A program made the position numbers and the translations under genes. Shown in pieces: positions 26,258 to 34,476 of a DNA stretch of 64,000 nucleotides (its first letter is position 1; the number at the start of each line of letters is the position of its first letter). The notes under the pieces were generated by a model. That model did not search any database and was not told the origin of the DNA. It worked only from the letters and a program-made list of their open reading frames with translations. The stretch is from Palleniella intestinalis (lineage in GTDB: Bacteria; Bacteroidota; Bacteroidia; Bacteroidales; Bacteroidaceae): the NCBI RefSeq assembly GCF_013166595.1, contig NZ_JABKKG010000007.1, forward strand, positions 1-64,000. Direction: 5' to 3'.

Positions 26258-26944
26258 ATGGAAAGACTACCTGTATATTTCAAAGAGATGACGGAAGCAC
26301 AGCTTGCTGTTGTCGACTCAATAGAGAGGCGGCTTGCACAGTTGTACAGGAACTGTTTCCCTTCCAATCATCGGGATAACATCTACACAGAATTGCTGAG
26401 AGAAAGGAAGCGTATCCTGGACAAAGCATTCCTCTCTACCGACGAGAACCACAAGCTGTTAGAGGAGTTTGTCGAAAAGTCCAAAGCAGCAATGTTTGAT
26501 ATGCGCGAGCGGTTGCGCATCACTCACGAACTCATTGGCAGCCATACCGAAATCGGTGAAGATATAGCCATAGATGCTTATGTCTATCCCCGGTTTGACT
26601 TCTCCATAAGCCATCCCGAAGCGGACGAAGAGTATCTGGACAATCTCCACGACATGTTTGATGACCAATCCTTCGGTGGACTGGAATACAATCTTGACAT
26701 GCCCCCCAGATACGAGTACCACGAATGTATGGACGATGACGAGTTCCTTTATTCAAGCCTAAGCTCATGGGACGAGAGAATGGACCGGGAATGGTGCAAG
26801 GACATTAAGCTCCCACGCTATTTCCACCACATGTACGACCACACCCTATGGTCGCTCTTCGACATACTCCACATAAAGGAATATGACATAAACATAAAGA
26901 TTGACATTGACCATTGGGCTACGCCAAGAGACACAAGACTATAA
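26258..26944 (+). CDS. Protein of unknown function, acidic C-terminus
   Basis: The 228 residues begin with a helical segment (MERLPVYFKEMTEAQLAVVDSIERRLAQL) and have an acidic middle (EADEEYLDNLHDMFDDQ). The C-terminus is rich in Trp, His and Asp. No motif is recognised. It follows the zinc-ribbon gene by 4 bp and ends 4 bp before the LRR-like gene, so it belongs to the same unit. Confidence 0.7.
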   Translation: MERLPVYFKEMTEAQLAVVDSIERRLAQLYRNCFPSNHRDNIYTELLRERKRILDKAFLSTDENHKLLEEFVEKSKAAMFDMRERLRITHELIGSHTEIGEDIAIDAYVYPRFDFSISHPEADEEYLDNLHDMFDDQSFGGLEYNLDMPPRYEYHECMDDDEFLYSSLSSWDERMDREWCKDIKLPRYFHHMYDHTLWSLFDILHIKEYDINIKIDIDHWATPRDTRL

Positions 26945-26948
26945 ACCT

Positions 26949-27599
26949 ATGCAGAAAGAGAAAATCATTGTAAAGCTTCATGCTTTGGACTGGACTATGG
27001 GCGAAGTTGCTTTCTTTTACTTCACGTTGTCCGACATTGGACGGTTGAAAGTAGAATGGGGAGACGGCCACACATCACATTACCATGGGAAAGAAATACG
27101 TGCTGAACATAGCTATCATAGCAGTGCAAAAAAGACAGGAGAACCTTTCAAGGTCATTATTGAATGTGAAGATTGCACGTTCAAGTATTTCCACACGGGG
27201 TGCTTTGATATGGCAATTGACAACGTCGACTTCCGCGAGTCTCCCTCTTTAGAGACATTGGAAAGTCACGGCGCTCATGCAGACTTATCACCACTCAAAG
27301 AACTCAAACATTTTTGGTACCACGAATCGTCCGGGACAACATTGGATTTGAACAGCAACACTCAGCTCGAAACGCTGGACTGCAGTTGCGGAGAAATGCA
27401 AAGCCTTCTGCTCTCCAAGTGCGACAACCTCAAGACACTCGAATGCTGGTGTTGCCACAATCTGCGTAGAATCACCCTTAGCAATGCATCACAGCTGTCA
27501 AAGATTGTCATATCACCCGACCACTGTGTAGAACCAAAATGCTGGGAACATATACAAAAAACAATTCAAAAGAACAATGGAACAATAGAATTTATATGA
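26949..27599 (+). CDS. Leucine-rich-repeat-like protein
   Basis: From ATG 26949 (MQKEKIIVKLHALDWTMGEV) the product has 216 residues. The first 80 residues include LKVEWGDGHTSHY, a beta-sandwich-like motif that precedes LRRs in other Bacteroidales proteins. Residues about 105-195 contain three or four irregular leucine-rich units (LETLDCSCGEMQSL, LKTLECWCCHNLRRITL), unusually rich in cysteine. No signal peptide is present, so it should be cytoplasmic. It ends the accessory unit. Confidence 0.72.
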   Translation: MQKEKIIVKLHALDWTMGEVAFFYFTLSDIGRLKVEWGDGHTSHYHGKEIRAEHSYHSSAKKTGEPFKVIIECEDCTFKYFHTGCFDMAIDNVDFRESPSLETLESHGAHADLSPLKELKHFWYHESSGTTLDLNSNTQLETLDCSCGEMQSLLLSKCDNLKTLECWCCHNLRRITLSNASQLSKIVISPDHCVEPKCWEHIQKTIQKNNGTIEFI

Positions 27600-27674
27600 A
27601 TAACACGATTATGGCATAAAGCGTTGTGTCTAAAGCAAAAAAGGCTCATACCTGATAAAAATGTTCCGAAATGT

Positions 27675-27706
27675 TTTGCTGTTTCAGATAATTGCATTAT
27701 CTTTGC
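27675..27706 (+). promoter_or_regulatory. Consensus promoter for the 1019-aa secreted protein
   Basis: TTTG (27675-27678), 20 bp, TATCTTTG (27699-27706). The start codon is 145 bp downstream, leaving an unusually long leader. Confidence 0.7.
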
Positions 27707-27851
27707 CAAAAAGATTAACTATAAAAACTATTATCAAGTAGAGAGAGAACGGTTCACGCTTTTTTATGCCTTTTTGTCTGCGTCATTATGGACGCAACAT
27801 CTACGAAACTAACGACTAACCTCATATATTAATCTCCTAAACAACAAACCT

Positions 27852-30800
27852 ATGAAAAAAGTATTTTTATGCAGCTTCATCACGATGCTGACTGTTGTCC
27901 AGATGGCAATAGCCGGTACGGGAACTGTGAAAGTGAAACTAACAGGAGTGGAGGACGGTAACAAAGTCACGCTGACTTTGGAGTCCAATGCTTATCTTTA
28001 TGCCATTGTCACAACCACCAATGGTGACTATCAGTTTGAGAATGTTCCGGCAGGAAAGCACGCTGTGAAAGTTGAGGCACCAGGCTACAACCTGCCTCCG
28101 TCTCTGAGTGTTGTCGTCAATGACGACGGCAGTGTTGCACCGAAAGAGCCACTGAAAGTTGCGGTTACACGCATGAGCGACAACCCTGACGAATGGCATT
28201 TCTCTTGGCAGGAGGATGGCAGTACAGGCGGTCATACAACAACGGCGAATGTGAATACTCCGCCGGAAGTTGAGTTCCTTGGCAAGAAGATTGTGCCGGC
28301 TGATGTACCGTCATTCAGCATCCTGCAACAGACTTACAATCTTTTGCTTGCCGACGAGGAAGAACCTTGGACACAGGAATATGCGTATAGACTTGTTGAG
28401 ACACTGAAGACAATTCCTTATGGCGGTGACAAACCAGCAAAATTCTGTCTTACAGCAGACCACTTAGGTGATGACATTGAAGTAAAGGATTTGGGCGAAG
28501 GCTTCGAGGTGAGAATCTCCAAAGACGCATTCTATTATGCCAATCCATTCCTTGTGTCGCTTGACGGTGTGCGTGGCAGGTTCTTCTCAAAGCGCCTGCA
28601 TCATGCTATGGTGAACTATGTGACCGATTTCGGTCGCGACAAATATCGTGTCAACGACATACTTTTCATACGTTTCGGATGTAAAGTGTTGGACATCAAT
28701 TACGAAGAGCTTACACGTGGACAAACAAACGAGGATGCCGGACGCTTCCAGGAGTTTGTGCCAAGCGAGTTGGTAAGCATAATCAATATGTTTGAGGAGT
28801 TGCCGGAAGGATTCCACAAGACTCCACACTTGAACTATCTGATACGCAGAATCAATGGTATGAAACATCCATTGGAGCCGGAGGCTGCGGCCATAGCATG
28901 GTGTGTGGATAATGGCTACATTGAGTTTATGGAATCAGCTTTCGGTGGAAACAATCAGCAGTTTGAGACCCTGCGCTTGATTCTCCACGAAAAGACCCAT
29001 TTCCTTTGGGCGTATTCTTTCTCCGAGGAGATAAGGAACGATTGGGCAGAGGTTGGCGGATGGTATCCTGACCCTAATGCTGCAGAAGGCTGGTCGACAA
29101 CTAAGAATACGGAGTTTGTCACACAGTATGCTCACAGCAAAAACCCTAATGAGGACATGGCTGAGAGTGTGGCTTACTATCTGAAAGACCCTGACAAACT
29201 TCTGTCACGCGCTCCTGAGAAATATGAGTTCATACGTGACCGCATCATGCATGACGCACGTTATATTTCCAAGATTCCTGACCATCTTACATTCGAGGTG
29301 CTGAACCTCTTCCCGGATTATGACTATCCGGGAAAGATTAAGCGCGTGGATGTGAAAGTGGAAGGCGCACCTGAAGAGGACAAACTCCTGACTGTTGAGA
29401 TAGAGCTTAATGACTTGGAGGGATATGATGATGGAGCTACAGGCGCTTATGTCAGGGTTTCAAGCCAAAAATATATAGACCAGTTTGGTGAGAAACTATT
29501 TCATTTTGCTGATGTTAGGATGTCCCCTGTTGATGGTAATGACCATTTATTGCGTGGCGAAGCAACTATTAGTAAATATTGCAAGGCTGGGTATTGGGCA
29601 GCAGGAGATATAACTGTAGATAACGCAGTAGGGAATCAACGCTTTGAAGGACGCAACGATGTTGTTGTCAATAGTTATGTGAACAATCCATTAGAGGATT
29701 TGGAAAGCCCTGTCTATGAAAAAGGAAGTTTGAGATATGAACTTACAGACTCCGTTGTTGAAGACCGTCATGTCCAGAATCTTAGAATTATATGTAAGGT
29801 TACAGATAATATCGGTATGAAGAATGTCATGTGCAGATTGGCTAGAGGAAATATGTCATATTATGGTATTGATACATATGGAAGATATGACAAGAAAAGC
29901 CAATTGGGTATCATTGATGCCATAATTCCTGATTACTATCCATCAGGTGATTATTTTGTTTCAAACATTTTCATAAATGACTCTACCGGAGTTGATAAAT
30001 GGGTCACTTTCTCGGAGTCTCCATTGGACGAGCCACTTGTAAAGGTGAATATAACCACACCTAACCCTGACACGGAAGGTGCAGAGATTGACTTGAACAG
30101 AATCGTTGTCTATGCAGAACCTACTCATCCGGAAGCACCCGATGGTGAAACTCTTGTCACTATTAATCTCTATGGACGAGACAACATTTCTGGAATTGAC
30201 CATTTTGACTATGCTCTACTTGACCCTCAGGGCATCAGGCATGGAACCTCAACAGACAGAGATTGGAAGATATTTTTTGATGGTGACCCGACAGTCTGGA
30301 AGCGATACACCATTAATTGCGTATTGCCACAAGGCAGTACACCAGGCATTTGGGGATTGGCAGAACTCACAACATGGGACAAGGCGTGGAACGGCAGGAC
30401 ATACAACTTTGTCGAAACAGTATTGTTCGAGCCGGATGACTCATCTACCGACTATGTGCTGTTCTCCGAACTGACGGATGACAACATCCTTAATCTCGGC
30501 TTGTCAACAGAGACCGGCACACTCTATGGCTTCACCTACCGCATCATACAGGAGGAGACGGGACAGGAAATCTCCGGTGACAGCAATAAGGCTAAGAGCA
30601 AGGGACGATTGAGAATGGCTCCGGGACAGTGGGATGCAAATGTGGATGTCTCTGCATTGCCTGACGGAGAACTGATTGTCATTGTCAACATACTTGGCGA
30701 GGACGGCGAGGTGGCAGCAGTCCGCATGAACCGCGTGACAAAGTCTTCGTCCACTGCCATAAAAGACGTGAACACTACCTCTAAATCAACGGTGGATGTC

Positions 30801-30911
30801 TATGATGTGCGTGGCGTATTGGTGAAAAAGCAAGTGATCTATGGAGCTTGGAAACATAATCTCCAACCCGGCATCTATATTGTCAACGGCAAAAAAGAGA
30901 TAGTTTTCTGA
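27852..30911 (+). CDS. Secreted zinc-metalloprotease-like protein with T9SS C-terminal tail
   Basis: The 1019 residues start with a signal peptide (MKKVFLCSFITMLTVVQMAIAG). A carboxypeptidase-regulatory-like beta domain follows at 25-90, with GDYQFENVPAGKHAVKVEAPGY. The catalytic-type region has HEKTH at 379-383 and NEDMAES with E438 as a possible third zinc ligand. Repeated beta-sandwich domains fill 490-900. The last 45 residues (STVDVYDVRGVLVKKQ to the end) look like a type IX secretion sorting domain, so the protein should be exported through the SprA-containing translocon and left at the cell surface. The segment about 29,420-30,100 is more AT-rich than the rest. The substrate is unknown. 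Confidence 0.82.
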   Translation: MKKVFLCSFITMLTVVQMAIAGTGTVKVKLTGVEDGNKVTLTLESNAYLYAIVTTTNGDYQFENVPAGKHAVKVEAPGYNLPPSLSVVVNDDGSVAPKEPLKVAVTRMSDNPDEWHFSWQEDGSTGGHTTTANVNTPPEVEFLGKKIVPADVPSFSILQQTYNLLLADEEEPWTQEYAYRLVETLKTIPYGGDKPAKFCLTADHLGDDIEVKDLGEGFEVRISKDAFYYANPFLVSLDGVRGRFFSKRLHHAMVNYVTDFGRDKYRVNDILFIRFGCKVLDINYEELTRGQTNEDAGRFQEFVPSELVSIINMFEELPEGFHKTPHLNYLIRRINGMKHPLEPEAAAIAWCVDNGYIEFMESAFGGNNQQFETLRLILHEKTHFLWAYSFSEEIRNDWAEVGGWYPDPNAAEGWSTTKNTEFVTQYAHSKNPNEDMAESVAYYLKDPDKLLSRAPEKYEFIRDRIMHDARYISKIPDHLTFEVLNLFPDYDYPGKIKRVDVKVEGAPEEDKLLTVEIELNDLEGYDDGATGAYVRVSSQKYIDQFGEKLFHFADVRMSPVDGNDHLLRGEATISKYCKAGYWAAGDITVDNAVGNQRFEGRNDVVVNSYVNNPLEDLESPVYEKGSLRYELTDSVVEDRHVQNLRIICKVTDNIGMKNVMCRLARGNMSYYGIDTYGRYDKKSQLGIIDAIIPDYYPSGDYFVSNIFINDSTGVDKWVTFSESPLDEPLVKVNITTPNPDTEGAEIDLNRIVVYAEPTHPEAPDGETLVTINLYGRDNISGIDHFDYALLDPQGIRHGTSTDRDWKIFFDGDPTVWKRYTINCVLPQGSTPGIWGLAELTTWDKAWNGRTYNFVETVLFEPDDSSTDYVLFSELTDDNILNLGLSTETGTLYGFTYRIIQEETGQEISGDSNKAKSKGRLRMAPGQWDANVDVSALPDGELIVIVNILGEDGEVAAVRMNRVTKSSSTAIKDVNTTSKSTVDVYDVRGVLVKKQVIYGAWKHNLQPGIYIVNGKKEIVF

Positions 30912-30994
30912 TAAACAGATGTCAGCAGAAACAAAATTTCACGCCATCGCATAAAAAACTTGCATAAAAGGAGCGTAGTCTGCAAAAAAATGTG

Positions 30995-31002
30995 TACCTT
31001 TG
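30995..31002 (+). promoter_or_regulatory. -7 promoter box for the structured RNA
   Basis: TACCTTTG fits TAnnTTTG. Transcription would begin near 31008-31010, exactly at the first paired G of the predicted RNA. No -33 box at the usual distance. Confidence 0.55.
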
Positions 31003-31007
31003 CCACC

Positions 31008-31342
31008 GGTTGGAGCAAGAGAACTCCACAGCAAGATTGGCAAGTTGCAACAACCCACTCAAAGAAATCGCCAAAATTCTAACAGAAGGGTGAAACGCAG
31101 CTACGCTCCTCTTTCCTTTGCCGTCCATAGCTAACAGACGGCAATGGTGCATTGTAACTATACACGAGGAAACAAAAGGTTACAGAAAGAGGAGCACGTA
31201 ATGGACGACAATGTGCAGGAATGCGCACCTGTCAGCATACGGCGTAGCATGTATTCCTCTTCTTCCGCACCTGTTCTGGCAGGTGTTTGGCGATACCTTT
31301 TGAGTCAGGTGTAGTTGCAGACGAAGCATCTACGCCTTTCTT
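31008..31342 (+). ncRNA. Probable structured non-coding RNA, about 335 nt
   Basis: Long-range helices close the molecule: ACTCAAA (31057-31063) with TTTGAGT (31299-31305), and ATCGCCAAA (31067-31075) with TTTGGCGAT (31286-31294). Inside are GCTCCTCTTTC (31105-31115) with GAAAGAGGAGC (31185-31195), TTGCCGTC (31118-31125) with GACGGCAA (31137-31144), TGTAAC (31153-31158) with GTTACA (31179-31184), AGGAAT (31217-31222) with ATTCCT (31253-31258), and CACCTG with CAGGTG (31268-31285). A 5' stem GGTTG/CAACC (31008-31055) and a 3' terminator hairpin GGTGTAG/CTACGCC (31308-31336) plus TTTCTT frame it. A -7 box sits just upstream and no ORF fits. It lacks the hallmark sequences of RNase P, tmRNA and SRP RNA as I know them. 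The family is unidentified. Confidence 0.65.
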
Positions 31343-31386
31343 GCTATATATACATCTGTAAACCTGACTTTTATATAATACATACT

Positions 31387-31695
31387 ATGGCAAACGAACT
31401 GCAAAACACCTCCAATGGCAATCCAATTACCCCTTGGATTATCTTCGGACTATGCATCCTTTACGACATCAGTCCTGTTGACATTATCCCTGACATCCCG
31501 GTCATCGGGTGGATAGACGATTTCTTCATCACAGCAACAGGCACTCTCAACCTCATACAGAAAACCTGCAATGACAGCATGGCATGGCTCGGCACAATAG
31601 CCAAATACCTGAAATGGATTGTCGCCCTCATCGGTATCCTCATCATCGCACTGTTAGGTCTCCTCATCATGCTCGGCATCCAACTGTTCACATAA
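31387..31695 (+). CDS. DUF1232 (YkvA-like) membrane protein
   Basis: From ATG 31387 (MANELQNTSNGNPITPWII) the product has 102 residues. It carries the DUF1232 signature LYDISPVDIIPDIPVIGWIDD and a second membrane helix (IVALIGILIIALLGLLIML). The family is common and of unknown function. An in-frame start at 31315 would fall inside the structured RNA, so the later ATG is preferred. Confidence 0.85.
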   Translation: MANELQNTSNGNPITPWIIFGLCILYDISPVDIIPDIPVIGWIDDFFITATGTLNLIQKTCNDSMAWLGTIAKYLKWIVALIGILIIALLGLLIMLGIQLFT

Positions 31696-31881
31696 GTAGC
31701 AGTCTCTCGAAGAAACAAAAGAAAACAAAGAAACTTCCTGTCATTCACAAATCACCCTGACGAATCAAGAAAATTTCTTTGGATTCTTAGAGTTCTTAGA
31801 GCAATAAAAAAAACTCTGAGCAATATGACTTTATCTATAAAAATATTGTTGATAATTTGCTTAACTAATATAAACCTAAGT

Positions 31882-32139
31882 ATGGCTAAAAACAACTATT
31901 ATTGCGAATATTGCGGGCACAAGTTCCCCGATGTTCGTCTTCTCACCTCCGCCACTTGTTCAAGGCATCCTGATGGCTGCAACCGCGGTCGTCACAAACT
32001 CTACGAAGGCAGCGAGAAGTCCAAGTACACCTGCAAGTATTGTGGCAGACAATTCCCATCAATCATGACAATGGTTGGCGGCACATGTGCCTACCATCCG
32101 AAAGGAAGTAATAAAGGACCACATGCGCCGGCATTGTAA
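31882..32139 (+). CDS. Cys/His-rich protein with two tandem zinc-finger-like units
   Basis: From ATG 31882 the 85 residues consist of two copies of one unit. Unit 1 runs YYCEYCGHKFPDVRLLTSATCSRHP and unit 2 YTCKYCGRQFPSIMTMVGGTCAYHP, joined by a linker; each carries CxxCG, FP, then C-x2-HP. Cys and His positions suggest one zinc per unit. A longer frame from 31825 would add a hydrophobic start, but a TTTG-containing promoter-like stretch falls inside it. The function is unknown; similar short proteins occur in other Bacteroidales. Confidence 0.75.
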   Translation: MAKNNYYCEYCGHKFPDVRLLTSATCSRHPDGCNRGRHKLYEGSEKSKYTCKYCGRQFPSIMTMVGGTCAYHPKGSNKGPHAPAL

Positions 32140-32164
32140 ACAAATATAACCTAAAAACATATCT

Positions 32165-32725
32165 ATGAGTAACATCAGTAATTATAAGGCGGGAGTCATT
32201 AGAAGTATAGGCAATATGTCCGCCACAGACCTTCATGACAACCTTATGGGTGGACTTCCAACCTCCAACGGCTGTTGGAGCGGTGAACAAGGCAACTCAC
32301 GCTGGCTTCCTGACACGGACTATATACCAAAAAACAAGCACTATAATAATATGTGGGGAAAGCCATGGAGTCAAATTCTCAAGGAGAACTCCTGCACTGA
32401 CGGTATCATATTTACCAACGGAGAGATAGACTTCGCACGCACCGGTCTGGTGAAAGCAGAAGTCATAATCCCCGATGGCATAGGCTCATGCTTCACCGAG
32501 CGCCAACTTGAAAAAGGCATACGCACCCGTCTCCATGACACCGCCTTCGCCATCCTCGCCCAACACCTCGGCAAAACCATGGAGGAAGTGTATGCATGGA
32601 AAGACACTAACAACTATGTCTGGCACGAATGTATCGACCTAAAAACCCTCCAACTCGTCCCAAGGGAAATCCACGACAATGTCCCTCACCAAGGTGGCGT
32701 GGCAATATTGAAGGTGAGTGTGTGA
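32165..32725 (+). CDS. HNH/toxin-type nuclease
   Basis: The 186-residue protein ends with NYVWHECIDLKTLQLVP, then HDNVPHQGGVAIL, which matches the WH..LVP..H..HxGG pattern of HNH/EndoVII nucleases found as C-terminal domains of polymorphic toxins. Upstream it contains GNSRWLPD and a strand-rich segment (LVKAEVIIPDG). There is no signal peptide, membrane helix or trafficking domain, so it stands alone. An EcsC gene follows 47 bp later, and a broken second copy of its tail lies at 33557. It may be a captured toxin domain or an orphan effector. Confidence 0.8.
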   Translation: MSNISNYKAGVIRSIGNMSATDLHDNLMGGLPTSNGCWSGEQGNSRWLPDTDYIPKNKHYNNMWGKPWSQILKENSCTDGIIFTNGEIDFARTGLVKAEVIIPDGIGSCFTERQLEKGIRTRLHDTAFAILAQHLGKTMEEVYAWKDTNNYVWHECIDLKTLQLVPREIHDNVPHQGGVAILKVSV

Positions 32726-32772
32726 AAATAAGTTGATCAACAAAATCTATAACAATCTTTAAATAAGCAACA

Positions 32773-33543
32773 ATGGAAAATCAAGAAAAGGGAATACAAG
32801 TGTGGAATGGAATCTTAGGCTCCGCCATGAAGCTTCCTGTCATCAAAGTGGATAGGAACGCTTTCCTCACTGCAAAATTTCGCAAGTATTGCGATGCGAA
32901 AACAATGTTAGGGATATTGGAAAGCAGCCCTGCAAATTACTTGGATGAAAAAATCATTAAACGCGTAGTAACAGATTGTATAGCATCATCAACACGTAAT
33001 ACTACATTGTTATCGGCAGCTGCAGGACTCCCTGGAGGGTTTAGTATGGTTGGAACCATACCTGCCGATTTAGCACAATTCTATGGTCATGTACTACGTT
33101 TAGCTCAAGAATTAGCATACATTTACGGTTATCCTTCTCTGACTGATGATAATGGGGAATTATCTGAGGAGTCTAAAAATATATTGACCTTATTTGTCGG
33201 CGTAATGTCTGGTATTGTAGTCGCCAATGAGGGAGTAAACTTTATCGTACGTGGTTTTGCAGAACAAATAACAAAACGGGTACCAAGAATGGCTTTAACT
33301 AAAACTGTGATTTATCCTATTGTTAAGAAAGTCGCCGCATAGATTGGAATTAGTGTCACAAAAAAAAGTTTTGCACGTGGTTTATCTAAGATTATACCGA
33401 TTGTTGGCGCAGCTATTTCTGGCGGTCTAACTTATGCATCTTTCAAACCAATGGCACAAAAGCTAAATCTTAGACTACAAGAGGATATGGAACTTTTTAG
33501 AAGTGGATACCAGAAGGCAAAAGAAGCAGAATATGAAGAATAA
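32773..33543 (+). pseudogene. EcsC-family gene interrupted by an in-frame TAG
   Basis: The frame encodes 189 residues of an EcsC protein (TTLLSAAAGLPGGFSMVG, PADLAQFYGHVLRLAQELAY, YGYPSL), then TAG at 33340-33342. The same frame continues for 66 codons with the expected family C-terminus (ISVTKKSFARGLSKIIPIVG, AISGGLTYASFKPMAQKL) and stops at TAA 33541. A single base change, for example TGG to TAG, would explain it. Relatives of EcsC are soluble or membrane-associated proteins of unknown activity. It follows the HNH nuclease, where an immunity gene could be expected, but that is only positional. Sequencing error is possible. Confidence 0.85.
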
Positions 33544-33556
33544 AAAAACTGATAGG

Positions 33557-33628
33557 CCCGCCCATAAAGAAATCCACGGCAATCCCCCTCATCAAGGCGG
33601 CTTGGCGATATAGAAAGCGTATGTGTAA
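33557..33628 (+). pseudogene. Fragment of a second HNH nuclease C-terminus
   Basis: Translation reads AHKEIHGNPPHQGGLAI, TAG, KAYV, stop. This parallels the tail of the nuclease at 32165 (REIHDNVPHQGGVAI, then LKVSV, stop). DNA identity is high over about 65 bp, with the same spacing to the stop. Only the tail exists, and it carries an internal stop, so it is a decayed duplicate or the left-over end of a replaced toxin. Confidence 0.8.
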
Positions 33629-33696
33629 CAGGGTTATGAATTTCGTAGAACTTAATTGACTAATTTGTCTGATTTTACGTATAAAAACAAATCATC

Positions 33697-33891
33697 ATGA
33701 AATTTCTCAAAGACACAATTGAACTTGCAAAAGATTTGTCCAAAGATACAAAATGGACAAAGGATATTTTAACAGGAACAAGAGGCATGTCAGCTTCTGA
33801 CAAAAGCTATATAGATCATAACGGCAAAAGAAAAGCTGGCGAGTTCTTGGTTAAAGCTCTATGGAAACTCTATGGCAATAAAAGCAAATAA
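33697..33891 (+). CDS. Microprotein with SYxDxNG motif
   Basis: The 64 residues are Lys-rich (MKFLKDTIELAKDLSKDTKW) and end with ILTGTRGMSASDKSYIDHNG and a basic helix. The part around DILTG...DKSYIDHNG resembles the microprotein at 34477 (DLLSG...DDSYMDSNG), so the two are probably related. Not recognised. It lies in the EcsC/HNH cluster on the same strand. Confidence 0.6.
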   Translation: MKFLKDTIELAKDLSKDTKWTKDILTGTRGMSASDKSYIDHNGKRKAGEFLVKALWKLYGNKSK

Positions 33892-33939
33892 CCGGAGAAC
33901 ATGTCTTGGTAATAATAAATAATTCTAACAATAATAATT

Positions 33940-34284
33940 ATGAGAACAGTTACAACAAAAGAAGAACTTGCAAAAGCTCTAAAAGCCAAAGAGAAAGTAC
34001 GAGTCACTGGACCTTTGGCTGACAGCTTTATTAAAAAACAAAAGAGCAAGAAGAATACAAAAATAGCTGCGGCAGCAGTTGCTGTAGGAGGATTACTTGC
34101 TATGCCATTCACAGGAGGGCTCTCCGGCTTAGCAACCATGACTGCATTAACAGTAGGTACGGTAACCATATCTGCTGCAGAAATTGCGGTTATCCTTGGA
34201 GGGACAGCTGCTATTTATGGCATCCACAAAGGATACAAAGTCAAATACAATCCAGACGGAAGTGTTGAAGTAGAACCAAAATAA
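33940..34284 (+). CDS. Small membrane protein with Gly/Ala-rich helices
   Basis: The 114 residues have a charged N-terminus (TVTTKEELAKALKAKEKVRV), then two hydrophobic segments (IAAAAVAVGGLLAMPFTGG and VTISAAEIAVILGGTAAIYG), and end YKVKYNPDGSVEVEPK. Glycine spacing suggests packed membrane helices. Family not identified. It lies between the two SYxDxNG microproteins. Confidence 0.7.
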   Translation: MRTVTTKEELAKALKAKEKVRVTGPLADSFIKKQKSKKNTKIAAAAVAVGGLLAMPFTGGLSGLATMTALTVGTVTISAAEIAVILGGTAAIYGIHKGYKVKYNPDGSVEVEPK

Positions 34285-34306
34285 TTACAAACACAAGAAG
34301 AGCACT

Positions 34307-34450
34307 ATGATGAAAAATTATGACGATGATGAAGAGGAGTTTGACGATTACACTCCAACATCTTGGGAACGTCAAGATGACGAAACTGATGAGGACTACG
34401 AAGAACGTACGCAAGATCAAGAGGATTGGTTAGAGTCATTTGATGATTAA
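34307..34450 (+). CDS. Strongly acidic 47-residue peptide
   Basis: ATG 34307 (MMKNYDDDEEEFDDYTP) opens a 47-residue frame, of which more than half is Asp or Glu, with only three basic residues. It starts 22 bp after the membrane protein and ends 26 bp before the next microprotein. Such composition occurs in DNA-mimic inhibitors and in short immunity proteins, but also in disordered tails. It is unnamed. Confidence 0.55.
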   Translation: MMKNYDDDEEEFDDYTPTSWERQDDETDEDYEERTQDQEDWLESFDD

Positions 34451-34476
34451 ATTATAATTAACAAAAACATTTAAAT

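Noticed and set aside
31008..31342. RNase P RNA, tmRNA or SRP RNA for the structured region
   Set aside because: The hallmark sequences (GAGGAAAGTCC-type, tRNA-like 3' end with TTCGA, GGAAG-type SRP apex) are absent.
33340..33342. Programmed read-through of the TAG in EcsC
   Set aside because: No pyrrolysine or suppressor genes are seen in the window and no recoding signal is evident; a mutation is simpler.
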